From assembly GCA_902775835.1 (NCBI GenBank), contig CACYNZ010000194.1, positions 1 to 7,240 of the forward strand: a stretch of 7,240 nt of DNA, read 5' to 3'. How positions within the stretch are numbered: the stretch's first letter is position 1; the number at the start of each line of letters is the position of its first letter. Below the pieces are notes generated by a model. It saw only the letters and a program-made list of their open reading frames with translations. It did no database searches and was not told the origin of the DNA. Both the position numbers and the translations under genes were made by a program. The DNA comes from an uncultured Eubacteriales bacterium (GTDB lineage: Bacteria; Bacillota_A; Clostridia; Christensenellales; Aristaeellaceae). Shown one piece after another: positions 1-6,703 of this stretch.

Positions 1-221
1 CCTACAACGGTTCCATGTTTGCCAGGGAAGGACTGGGGTATCTGCTTACCTTTGACCATCTGGTGGATACATCGCCCGGTTCCGGAATCGTCTTCCGCCC
101 GCTGTTTCCGCGGCTGGAGACAAAGCTGTATCTGATCTGGAAAAAGTATCAGACGTTTTCCCCGATTGCGGAGCGGTTTCTGGGCCAGGTGAAGGGAAGT
201 TTCCTGCGACATGCCCCATAA
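1..221 (+). CDS. LysR-family transcriptional regulator, C-terminal fragment (5' end outside window)
   Basis: The reading frame is already open at the left edge (first complete codon at 3) and stops at 219-221, giving about 72 residues. The run AREGLGYLLTFDHLV, followed by a PLFPRLETKLYLIWKKYQ-like strand and a final helix with the pattern FSPIAERFL, matches the end of the LysR substrate-binding domain (PF03466). In that family this part forms the second half of the effector-binding lobe and the last helix. The DNA-binding HTH is N-terminal and lies outside the window, so target and effector cannot be inferred. A Met at 15 is internal and not a true start. The gene converges on the GH3 remnant, with a terminator between them. 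The family call is confident; the function of this member is unknown. Confidence 0.85.
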   Translation, partial: YNGSMFAREGLGYLLTFDHLVDTSPGSGIVFRPLFPRLETKLYLIWKKYQTFSPIAERFLGQVKGSFLRHAP

Positions 222-229
222 AAAGACTG

Positions 230-264
230 CGGGACTCTGTTTTCAGGCAGAGTCCCGGTTTTTT
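230..264 (+). terminator. Rho-independent terminator of the LysR-type gene
   Basis: A perfect 10-bp stem (CGGGACTCTG at 230-239, CAGAGTCCCG at 248-257) with an 8-nt loop is followed by G and a run of six T (259-264). It begins 9 nt after the LysR stop codon. On the minus strand the same stem is followed five bases later by a run of five T, so it may also act weakly on leftward transcription from the GH3 remnant. Confidence 0.93.
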
Positions 265-296
265 CTGCGCCGGAAGGGAAAAGCGGCAGCGCAGTC

Positions 297-914
297 TCAG
301 TCCAGGATCAGGGAAAGCACCCGCGCACAGGCACGGCGGACATTCTCCGAGGGGAGCGTCTTCTGATCCATGGCGCGCTCCAGCGCGCGGATGGTCCCGC
401 GGCCGCCGGGCATGATCAGGTCCACGCCGGCCTTTATGGCGGTGCCTTCATCCGCCCGTTTTTTCCCGGTGGAAAGCCAGCCGGTCATGATAACGCCGTC
501 AAAGCCCCACTCACCGCGCAGAATCCCGTTGCAGAGCTCGGCGTGGTTTGCGCAGTACACGCCGTTGATTTTGTTGTAGGCGGTCATGACCGTACGCGGA
601 CTGGCCGTGCGCACGACCATTTCAAACCCGCGCAGATATATTTCCCGCAGGGCGCGCTCGTCCACGTCCGAGGAAACGGAATACCGGTTTTCTTCCTGAT
701 TGTTGGCGGCAAAGTGCTTGATGGTCATATAGTTGCCGGGCGTTTCCTGGACGCCCAGGGTGACGGCGGCGGCCATGGTGCCGGAAAGCAGCGGGTCTTC
801 GCTGTAATACTCATAGTTCCGCCCGCACAATGGATTGCGTACGATGTTCAGGGTAGGCGCCAGCCAGACTTTGACGCCGAACTCGGTCATTTCCGCGCAA
901 ATACCGGGAAGCAA
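297..914 (-). pseudogene. GH3 beta-glycosidase remnant (C-terminal part of the catalytic barrel, nucleophile lost)
   Basis: The 205-residue frame is clearly homologous to the GH3 N-terminal (TIM-barrel) domain. It has NPLCGRNYEYYSEDPLLSG (residues 27-45), the substrate-binding KHF in TIKHFAANNQEENR (64-77), ERALREIYLRGFE (86-98), MTAYNKINGVYCAN (110-123) and DLIMPG (165-170). Known GH3 enzymes are about 700-900 residues with a second, GH3_C domain. Here the protein ends just after the barrel, as in the permuted clostridial/ruminococcal GH3 type that carries the barrel at the C-terminus, so everything upstream appears deleted. The catalytic nucleophile normally sits in (S/T)DW. Here the motif reads MTGW, with Gly145 encoded by GGC at 480-482, one base change from GAC. 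The best in-frame initiator is TTG at 912-914, without a ribosome binding site. The frame is open upstream to at least 1017 but the translated text stops resembling GH3. I read this as a decayed gene; a non-catalytic carbohydrate-binding role is possible but unlikely. Confidence 0.85.
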
Positions 915-970
915 ACCGGAAAGCCTGAATCCTGCCGGCCAGCGGGAGGAAACATATAAATATGTGCATG

Positions 971-1001
971 AAAAAGCCGGCGGCCATGAAAGGCAGCCGG
1001 C
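971..1001 (-). terminator. Rho-independent terminator of the class A PBP gene
   Basis: Read on the minus strand, two GCCGGC arms (996-1001 and 976-981) pair around a 14-nt interior that adds a further CC/GG pair, and are followed immediately by five T (975-971). The hairpin lies 17 nt downstream of the PBP stop codon. It separates the PBP from the GH3 remnant, so that remnant probably lacks an active promoter. Confidence 0.85.
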
Positions 1002-1017
1002 ATATTGCGCGGGAAGA

Positions 1018-4002
1018 TCAGAACAGTCCGGCCATGGCCATGGTCAGCTGGCTCATGGCGGTGATCAGATCGCTCTGTGAAGTCTCGCTGCTCAGGGCCT
1101 GACGAACGACTTCGCAGGCGGACAGAACACGCGCATACTGTTCACCGGTGGGATCCAGCGTGCCGAGCATGGCTTCAGCCTGCACGAGCAGCTGCTGGGC
1201 ATCGGCGGTAAAGGGCGAGGCGGACGTTTCGCCCTGGGACGGGGTATCCGCCTGACCGGGCATCGCGCTGGACGGCATGCCGGAGGGACCGGTGCCGCCG
1301 GGCACGTCATAGGCATACGGGGACGACGATGAGGTGTGGAGTGAACAGACGGTGCTGGTGGTGGTGGCATAGGTGCCCAGGTACTGGTTCAGCACGTCCT
1401 GATACTGCGTGCCCAGGAACTGGTGCAGGGGATGCCCGTAGGGGATGGTGATAACGCTCTGGTTGACCACATTGGGGCAGAAGAGCGAGGCCAGCATGCC
1501 CGAATCCAGGCAGACCGTCTGGGATGTATGCATCTGGCAGGAAATGGTGGGCTGGGTGCCCTGGGCCCAGTAGTCCGTGACCACGCCGTATCCCATGCTG
1601 TCCGCATAGCATGCGTCCGTGGCCAGCTGTCCGGACACGGCGCAGGTTGTGACCTTGACCAGGCCGTAGTCGCTGGCATTGCCTTCCAGGATATCCCGGT
1701 TGGGCAGGCCCTTCTGGGAATGGATCTTGCTCATGTAGCTCTGCCAGAGCGGGGCGGCGCTGCCGCTGCCCGTGGACTTGCTGGACAGGGCCTTGTAGTT
1801 GTCGTGACCGATCCAGATGGCGGAGCTGTAATAGCCGGTCATGCCGGCAAAGAACACGCCCTTCTGGTCGGAATTGGTGCCGGTCTTGCCGCCTACGGTC
1901 TGGCCGGAGATCCTGGCGGAACTGCCGGTGCCGGAGGAGACAACGGTTTTCAGCATGTCCACGATCATATAGGAGGTGGAGGCGGAGAACACGCGCCGGC
2001 GCTCCTGGTTGGCGTGCCCGTCCCAGACCACCTTGCCCTCGCTGTCGGAGATGCCGAGCACGGAGATGGGCTCCTGATACACGCCGCCGTTGGCGAGCAC
2101 GCCGTAGGCGATGCTCATCTGCATGGGCGTAATGCCGCTGGAACCCAGGGCCACGCCGAAGGGCGTGGCGTCAATGTGCGCATCGTCCACGCCGAGCTTG
2201 TGCAGATAGTCCACGGAGCGGCTTACGCCGACCATGGTCATCAGGGTCTGGGCGGCACCGGTGTTGTAGCTGCGCTTCATGCTCTCACGGAGCGTGAGCG
2301 GACCTGTGTAGCTGGCGCCACCGTAGTTGCGGGGCCAGGAATCGTTTCCGTTACTGTCCTTCCAGCCGGATATGGGCAGGGGCAGGTTATACACAATGCT
2401 TGCCGGACTCGCGCCCAGATCCAGGGCCGGGGCATAGACCGCGATGGGCTTGATGGACGAGCCCACCGGCATCTTCATGTCCGTGGCGCGGTTCAGGGTT
2501 TTCCGGGCTTCCGGCGCGTCGCGGCTGCCGACAATGGCCTTGATCTCGCCGGTGCGGTAGTCCAGGATCACGGCGGCCGCCTGGGGCTGGATGATCTCGT
2601 CATAGGTGCCGTCGGAATTCTTGGACCGATAGACGCGGTCGGAAGGGTCACGCAGATCCGGATACTTGTTCCAGCCGGAAATGGTATCCTGCAGCGTGTT
2701 CTGCATCTCCGTGTCAATGGCCAGCTGTACGCGGTAGCCGCCTGTGCGCAGGCGGTTCTCCATGCTGGCACGGTTGACACTGTTGTTTTCCAGACCGTTG
2801 ATCTCCAGAAGGATGTTCACCACTTCGGAGATGGCGTACTCCACATAGTGGGGATAGGGGTACATGCCGGTGCTGGCGGTGGGATCCTTTTCCAGTACCT
2901 TGGCGGTGGCGGGATCCAGGGCCTCCTGATACTGCTCATAGGTGATGTACTGGTTTTCATACATGCACCGGAGCACATAATTGGTGCGGTTGTTGGTGAT
3001 GGCCGCGTAATCCACGCCTTCCTTTTCACGGGTGTAGAAATTCCGGCGCGGGTTATAGTAGTAGGGGCTGTTGGTCACGCCGGCCAGCATGGCGCATTCA
3101 CGAAGCGAAAGGGCAGGGAGCTCCTTGCCGAAGTAGCCCTGGGCGGCCACCTGCACGCCGTAGTAGCTTTCGCCGAGGTATATGGTGTTGAGATAGCTTT
3201 CCAGAATCTGGTCCTTGGTATAGGTCTGCTCCAGCTGGATGGCCAGATAGGCTTCCTGGATCTTGCGCTTGTAGCTCTGCTCGGAAGAGAGCAGTGTATT
3301 CTTGATCAGCTGCTGGGTGATGGTGGAGCCGCCCTGGGTGGAGGAGGACGTGAGATTGGAAAGGAATGCGCCCACAATGCGCTTCAGGTCAATGCCGCTG
3401 TGCGTATAGAACCGGGCGTCCTCCACGGCAACGAATGCGTTCTGCAGCTGCTTGGGCATGGCGGCAATGGAGATCATGACCCGGTTTTCCGTGCCCTTGT
3501 ATTCGGTGATCAGGTTTCCCTCGGCGTCATAGATGAAGGAAGTCTGAGCCTGATCATCCAGCGCGGCCAGGTCCAGTTTCGGGGCGGTGTCCACATAGCC
3601 TTTGGCAATGCCGGCAACGGCGCCCACCACGGCCAGTCCGCCCAGAAGCACGATCACAGCGGCGGCACGCACCACATTGACGGCCACGGACAGGACAAAA
3701 TTGGGCTTTCCGGTCCTGGGCTTGAAAATACTGTGGGGCTGGTCCTGGGCGTCATCTATGACGGTTTCTTCCTCATCAAAATCGATGGCTTCGGCATCAT
3801 CCTGAAACGGATCGTCTATGACATTTTCAGGGGGAGCCGCATAGGTATCCATATCATTTTCCGGTTCAGGCGCTACGCCCTCCCACTGGAGGGTGGGCTC
3901 TTCAGAGACCTGGGGCTCCTCACCGGTGCCTGGAAATTCCGGATTGTCCTGGGAAAACCGGGGCGATCCCCGGAAACGACGGTGCCGCTCCTGCTGGCTC
4001 AT
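1018..4002 (-). CDS. Bifunctional class A penicillin-binding protein (glycosyltransferase/transpeptidase)
   Basis: This 994-residue protein polymerises lipid II into glycan strands and cross-links the stem peptides at the outer face of the membrane. Residues 1-98 are cytoplasmic and very acidic (about 25-90). Residues about 101-135 form one transmembrane anchor. The GT51 domain (about 155-330) has the catalytic Glu194 in EDARFYTHSG, GGSTITQQLIKN (224-235), and YLNTIYLG (270-277). The transpeptidase has S515-S-I-K518 (catalytic Ser515), S578-Y-N580 and K706-T-G-T. A C-terminal module (about 780-890) holds six cysteines (787, 798, 822, 831, 842, 886), then a Pro/Ser/Gly linker and a helical tail (about 930-994). 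All catalytic motifs are intact. I chose ATG at 4000-4002 because it follows a perfect GGAGGTGAT by 3 nt (7 nt from GGAGG). An in-frame ATG at 4057-4059 would add 19 residues but lies upstream of the promoter. It is PBP1A-like (ponA/mrcA group); no symbol is given because paralogues cannot be distinguished. It is monocistronic, with its own promoter and terminator. Confidence 0.97.
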   Translation of the reverse strand: MSQQERHRRFRGSPRFSQDNPEFPGTGEEPQVSEEPTLQWEGVAPEPENDMDTYAAPPENVIDDPFQDDAEAIDFDEEETVIDDAQDQPHSIFKPRTGKPNFVLSVAVNVVRAAAVIVLLGGLAVVGAVAGIAKGYVDTAPKLDLAALDDQAQTSFIYDAEGNLITEYKGTENRVMISIAAMPKQLQNAFVAVEDARFYTHSGIDLKRIVGAFLSNLTSSSTQGGSTITQQLIKNTLLSSEQSYKRKIQEAYLAIQLEQTYTKDQILESYLNTIYLGESYYGVQVAAQGYFGKELPALSLRECAMLAGVTNSPYYYNPRRNFYTREKEGVDYAAITNNRTNYVLRCMYENQYITYEQYQEALDPATAKVLEKDPTASTGMYPYPHYVEYAISEVVNILLEINGLENNSVNRASMENRLRTGGYRVQLAIDTEMQNTLQDTISGWNKYPDLRDPSDRVYRSKNSDGTYDEIIQPQAAAVILDYRTGEIKAIVGSRDAPEARKTLNRATDMKMPVGSSIKPIAVYAPALDLGASPASIVYNLPLPISGWKDSNGNDSWPRNYGGASYTGPLTLRESMKRSYNTGAAQTLMTMVGVSRSVDYLHKLGVDDAHIDATPFGVALGSSGITPMQMSIAYGVLANGGVYQEPISVLGISDSEGKVVWDGHANQERRRVFSASTSYMIVDMLKTVVSSGTGSSARISGQTVGGKTGTNSDQKGVFFAGMTGYYSSAIWIGHDNYKALSSKSTGSGSAAPLWQSYMSKIHSQKGLPNRDILEGNASDYGLVKVTTCAVSGQLATDACYADSMGYGVVTDYWAQGTQPTISCQMHTSQTVCLDSGMLASLFCPNVVNQSVITIPYGHPLHQFLGTQYQDVLNQYLGTYATTTSTVCSLHTSSSSPYAYDVPGGTGPSGMPSSAMPGQADTPSQGETSASPFTADAQQLLVQAEAMLGTLDPTGEQYARVLSACEVVRQALSSETSQSDLITAMSQLTMAMAGLF

Positions 4003-4005
4003 GGC

Positions 4006-4014
4006 ATCACCTCC
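4006..4014 (-). promoter_or_regulatory. Ribosome binding site deciding the PBP start
   Basis: The minus strand reads GGAGGTGAT, the full complement of the 16S anti-Shine-Dalgarno sequence, ending 3 nt before ATG at 4002. It selects this start over the upstream in-frame ATG at 4059, which lies outside the predicted transcript. Confidence 0.92.
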
Positions 4015-4026
4015 GAACAAGGGAGA

Positions 4027-4055
4027 ATTATAGCAGAAAGGCAAAATGCCCTCAA
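4027..4055 (-). promoter_or_regulatory. SigA-type promoter of the PBP gene
   Basis: On the minus strand, TTGAGG (4055-4050) lies 17 bp upstream of a consensus TATAAT (4032-4027). The base pair TG precedes it by one nucleotide, giving an extended -10. Transcription should start near 4020, leaving a leader of roughly 20 nt that holds only the ribosome binding site. The short leader argues against a riboswitch, and the near-consensus elements suggest strong constitutive expression. Confidence 0.85.
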
Positions 4056-4445
4056 CCATACAACGGCTGAGGCCTGGAGTTCCTTCCCCTCATGGAAGAA
4101 AAGCGGATCATGCGGGCAGATCGGACTGGAATCCGTTCCCGGTATATCCGCGTCTTCCGCCATCTTCCTGTGGCCGCATCATCTGCCAGGCGGACTATTC
4201 ATGGAAGAGATACCGCCAGGCGCTGTGAACTTCCTGTACCGGTGCCCAGGCAGTTTTCCGGGGTCCGTATGGTGTATTTCCGCCTCCGGTTCGTCCTGTG
4301 CCTCCTCCCTGCAGGAAACAGCAGACCTGCCGGCACCATGACCATGGAACATGTACGCCTGAGAAGTGGAATATCATGCAGCCGCCGGATCATGGAAGGC
4401 CCGGATGCTTTTATCGAATGTCATTGTGCGCTGCTCCGCTGAATC
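4056..4445. other. Intergenic stretch without a convincing gene
   Basis: About 390 bp separate the PBP promoter from the TetR promoter region. Open frames exist on both strands (the longest, 4092-4442 on plus, would encode 116 residues rich in Arg, Ser and Cys). None has a ribosome binding site, a familiar domain or a sensible hydrophobic pattern. I see no tRNA, no strong terminator hairpin and no transposon ends. Base composition resembles the coding neighbours, so it could be a long-decayed gene; I cannot name one. Confidence 0.55.
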
Positions 4446-4474
4446 TTGCATGCCATGATGACACATGATATCAT
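4446..4474 (+). promoter_or_regulatory. Candidate promoter of the TetR/CBM9 unit
   Basis: TTGCAT (4446-4451) and TATCAT (4469-4474) are separated by 17 bp. The -10 matches consensus at five of six bases, while the -35 is weak (TTG only). An alternative -10, TATTAT, is at 4474-4479 without a matching -35. The elements lie inside the candidate operators, as expected for an autorepressed TetR gene. The implied leader is about 85 nt. Confidence 0.5.
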
Positions 4475-4541
4475 ATTATTACACGTGTCATCTTGCTGGC
4501 GGTTTACCCATCACAATGCATGCGATGATAAGACGATATCA
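4447..4541 (+). repeat. Imperfect direct repeat upstream of tetR-like gene (candidate operator pair)
   Basis: Copy 1 (4447-4473) reads TGCATGC, C, ATGAT, G, A, C, AC, AT, GATATCA. Copy 2 (4517-4541) reads TGCATGC, G, ATGAT, A, A, G, AC, GATATCA. They agree at 22 of 25 aligned positions with one 2-nt gap, and their starts are 70 bp apart. Both end in the self-complementary core GATATC. Copy 1 overlaps the candidate promoter; copy 2 is in the leader ahead of the ribosome binding site. Binding by the downstream TetR protein is inference from this placement. Confidence 0.65.
4457..4492. promoter_or_regulatory. Inverted repeat, candidate TetR-family operator
   Basis: Perfect 8-base arms GATGACAC (4457-4464) and GTGTCATC (4485-4492) flank 20 bp. 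Inside and overlapping are two further perfect palindromes, ATGATATCAT (4465-4474) and ACACGTGT (4481-4488). The structure is AT-rich, covers the -10 region, and is placed as an autoregulatory operator would be. There is no T run after it, so it is not a terminator. Confidence 0.6.
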
Positions 4542-4566
4542 GTAACCTTCCCCGGGAGGACCTGCC

Positions 4567-5187
4567 ATGAACTTCACTGATCTTCGCATTCTGAAAACAC
4601 AGGAACGGCTTCAGAATGCGATGCTTGAACTGCTGCAGAGCAAGGAACTGAAAGCAATTACCGTGAAGGAAATCTGCGATAAAGCCGGCATCAGCCGGAA
4701 TGCGTTTTACCAGCACTATGGCTACAAGGAAGACCTGTATGACCAGATGGTCGCCCAGGCAACGGAAAGGATCCGCGAATCACTTCATCCGGTTGTGCCT
4801 GACGCGTCCTGCGTCGGGCCTGATACGGTGACATCCTATGCAAAAAAGATTATCGCCTGTGTCGATGAGGTCAGAGATCTCATCTCGATCATGCTGAAGG
4901 GCGATAACGGGATATTCCTGCGGGACCTGACAGATCTGATTTTCAGGCAGAACATGACAAACGCGATGGCATTTTTCAATATTGAGGGTTCGGAAGAGCT
5001 CAGGCTCTTTTACGAGTATGTATCCGCCGGCATGGCGGCCTTCATCATCCGATGGAGTCTGAACCGGGAGATTCCTGAGGAGAAGGCGATAAGGATTCTG
5101 AGCGACATACTTTTGCAGGCACCATCCCGGATTCCCCCAAGCTGTGCAGGCGGCTCCGCCGTGAAAACGGATTCGAAAAGCAGCTGA
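4567..5187 (+). CDS. TetR/AcrR-family transcriptional regulator
   Basis: The 206-residue length is typical of the family. Residues about 10-57 form the TetR_N DNA-binding domain (PF00440), with the helix-turn-helix ITVKEICDKAGISRNAFYQHY at 31-51 and the recognition helix around SRNAFYQHY, followed by the usual Y-x-Y/KEDLYDQM helix. The remainder (about 75-185) is a helical ligand-binding and dimerisation domain that I cannot assign to a named subclass. The last 20 residues are low-complexity Pro/Ser/Gly/Lys. The ATG at 4567 is supported by GGGAGGA (4554-4560) with 6-nt spacing. It lies 26 bp upstream of the CBM9-like gene in the same direction, and its leader contains repeat elements suited to autoregulation. 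Family members are usually repressors released by a small molecule; the effector here is unknown. Confidence 0.93.
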   Translation: MNFTDLRILKTQERLQNAMLELLQSKELKAITVKEICDKAGISRNAFYQHYGYKEDLYDQMVAQATERIRESLHPVVPDASCVGPDTVTSYAKKIIACVDEVRDLISIMLKGDNGIFLRDLTDLIFRQNMTNAMAFFNIEGSEELRLFYEYVSAGMAAFIIRWSLNREIPEEKAIRILSDILLQAPSRIPPSCAGGSAVKTDSKSS

Positions 5188-5202
5188 CGAAAGACGGACA
5201 TC

Positions 5203-5208
5203 AGGAGG
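5203..5208 (+). promoter_or_regulatory. Ribosome binding site of the CBM9-like gene
   Basis: AGGAGG lies 5 nt before ATG at 5214, within the 26-bp gap after the TetR stop codon. Its strength and position fix the start and indicate independent translation initiation on a shared transcript. Confidence 0.88.
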
Positions 5209-5213
5209 CTCAC

Positions 5214-6203
5214 ATGAAACAGTATCCTTTCCACCCGCCGGTATATTACTGCCGCAGGGCCCATACGCCATGCACAATTGACGGACGCCTTGACAAGCCC
5301 TTCTGGGCAGATATTCCCTTTACCGATCTTTTCGTGGACATCGAGGGACCGGAGAAAGGGAAGCAGCCGCGATTTCCCACCCGTGCCAAGGCGGCGTGGG
5401 ATGACGAGGCGCTCTACCTGGCCGCGGAGATTACGGGCAGTGAAATATGGGCCTACGTGACCGAACGGGATGATGTTATATTCCGCGACAATGATTTTGA
5501 GGTGTTCATCGACCCGGATTCGGATACGCAGAGATACATTGAGCTTGAGATGAACGCGATGAATACAGTGTGGGATCTGCTCCTGACCAAGGCATACCGG
5601 GACGCGGGCAAGCCCATTGATTCCTTCGATATTAAGGGACTTGAGACAGCTGTATACATTGACGGAAAGCTGAATGACCCGGGTGCTGACAACCGGAAAT
5701 GGAGCGTGGAGATCAAACTGCCCATGCGTTCCCTGAAAGAGGTCTCTGACCGTCTTCCAAAGCCCGGGGACTACTGGCGGCTGAATTTTTCAAGGGTACA
5801 GTGGACCTGTGAGGTCAGGGACGGAGCATACAGGAAGGTGCTCGGACCAGACGGCAGACCTCTGCCCGAGGACAACTGGGTATGGGCACCCACCGGCGTG
5901 ATCGATATACACCGGCCGCAGTACTGGGGCTTTCTCTTCTTTACGGAAAACGGCGAGGAATACCCGATCCCGGAGGACGAACGGCGGCGCTTTGATCTGT
6001 ACAAATTGTTTGAAGAGCAGCGTGAGTATTACCGGGAACATGGTCACTACAGCACGGATGTGGATGCACTCTGTGCTGCTGCCGGGGTCGAAACGCATCC
6101 GGTGATCGAGACCACGGCGCACTTTTTCGAGATGCGCGTAAAGCGGGCGGAGGGCAGGGGAGAGATACGCCTGTTTGCCGACGGAAGAAGTGAAATGACC
6201 TGA
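5214..6203 (+). CDS. CBM9-like carbohydrate-binding protein, no visible signal peptide
   Basis: This 329-residue protein has the CBM9-like beta-sandwich signature (PF06452 type). It has IDGRLDKPFW (22-31), TRAKAAWDDEALYLAAEI (56-73), DNDFEVFIDPD (92-102), YIELEMNAMNTVWD (108-121), WSVEIKLPMRSL (163-174), the RVQW motif at the end of GDYWRLNFSRVQW (185-197), and NWVWAPTGVIDIHRPQYWGFLFF (221-243). The C-terminal 85 residues are charged and helical, then end in a strand like GRGEIRLFADG. No glycosidase or other catalytic domain is present. Relatives include xylanase-attached CBM9 modules and stand-alone proteins of unknown function; stand-alone versions seen in gut bacteria are often exported. 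The N-terminus here begins MKQYPFHPPVYYC and has no hydrophobic core, so a cytoplasmic location is likely. It appears co-transcribed with the TetR gene. Ligand and role are not known; a soluble sensor or oligosaccharide-binding accessory is possible. Confidence 0.88.
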   Translation: MKQYPFHPPVYYCRRAHTPCTIDGRLDKPFWADIPFTDLFVDIEGPEKGKQPRFPTRAKAAWDDEALYLAAEITGSEIWAYVTERDDVIFRDNDFEVFIDPDSDTQRYIELEMNAMNTVWDLLLTKAYRDAGKPIDSFDIKGLETAVYIDGKLNDPGADNRKWSVEIKLPMRSLKEVSDRLPKPGDYWRLNFSRVQWTCEVRDGAYRKVLGPDGRPLPEDNWVWAPTGVIDIHRPQYWGFLFFTENGEEYPIPEDERRRFDLYKLFEEQREYYREHGHYSTDVDALCAAAGVETHPVIETTAHFFEMRVKRAEGRGEIRLFADGRSEMT

Positions 6204-6703
6204 AAAGCGGATATGGCAGATGCATTTGTCAGCCGGATTGCAACCAGCCGGAAGCAGGGAACTTAAGCAGGACTTTCCTGCCTGGGGTACAGCTGATTTA
6301 TGTGAAGCGGGAGGCCGCTGAATGAAATGCTGGAAAGTGCGCAGCCATGCGTACAGTCTGTTCGCATCTGTATGATATGCCGGCAGAGCAGCATCCGGGT
6401 GATATGACCGTGGCTGACCAGCTCCGGAGAATGACGTACAGTTCGTCAAAAGAAGAAGCGCAGTCGCTGATATTCTATGCAGTCATCGCCTCCCTGATGT
6501 TTCCGGACGGCGTGAACATAAAGCCGCGACCGCTTCGCGGCAGACCCTTGACACCGGCCTGCTCCCCTTGCTTACCCATGCCAGATGATTACTTTGACAG
6601 GGTCTCAGGGGCCCAATCGCTTTTCGGCACTTTCGGTTCTTCCATTTTGCACCGGATTAATCGACCTTTTCTACAAGTTATTCATGAGGAGCCCAATTAC
6701 CAC
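6204..6703. other. Intergenic stretch, mostly non-coding, possible decayed ORF and repeat element
   Basis: About 500 bp follow the CBM9-like gene. A short hairpin GCAGGA-CTT-TCCTGC (6267-6281) lacks a T run and is not a standard terminator. A plus-strand frame (6347-6736, 129 codons) has protein-like text only in its first 55 codons, including MTVADQLRRM and SLIFYAVIASLMF, with only a poor GGAAAG at 6332-6337 as a ribosome binding site. It then runs through a GC hairpin and into the terminator, so I do not call it a gene. It could be the tail of a decayed gene joined to an intergenic element. No tRNA or transposase is visible. Confidence 0.5.
6523..6541. repeat. Small GC-rich hairpin in the intergenic region
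   Basis: GCCGCGA (6523-6529) and TCGCGGC (6535-6541) form a perfect 7-bp stem with loop CCGCT. There is no T run on either side, so it is not a terminator. It may mark the edge of a dispersed intergenic element that runs to about 6740. Confidence 0.55.

Noticed and set aside
4003..4059. N-terminal extension of the PBP from ATG at 4059
   Set aside because: The segment contains the -10 and -35 elements and the ribosome binding site for the start at 4002, and the added residues resemble nothing.
1423..4341. A 972-codon open frame on the plus strand, opposite the PBP gene
   Set aside because: It is almost entirely antisense to the PBP coding sequence and continues past its promoter. Its translation is Gly/His/Val/Ala-rich low-complexity text without domains, and it has no ribosome binding site. 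It is a codon-bias shadow of a GC-rich gene.
4092..4442. A 116-codon plus-strand frame in the intergenic region
   Set aside because: It has no ribosome binding site, an unnatural Arg/Cys-rich composition and no recognisable motif.
6267..6281. Terminator directly after the CBM9-like gene
   Set aside because: The hairpin is only 6 bp with a 3-nt loop and is followed by CTGGGG with no T run.
5790..6449. A 219-codon minus-strand frame
   Set aside because: It lies mostly antisense to the CBM9-like gene, has no ribosome binding site and shows no familiar domain.
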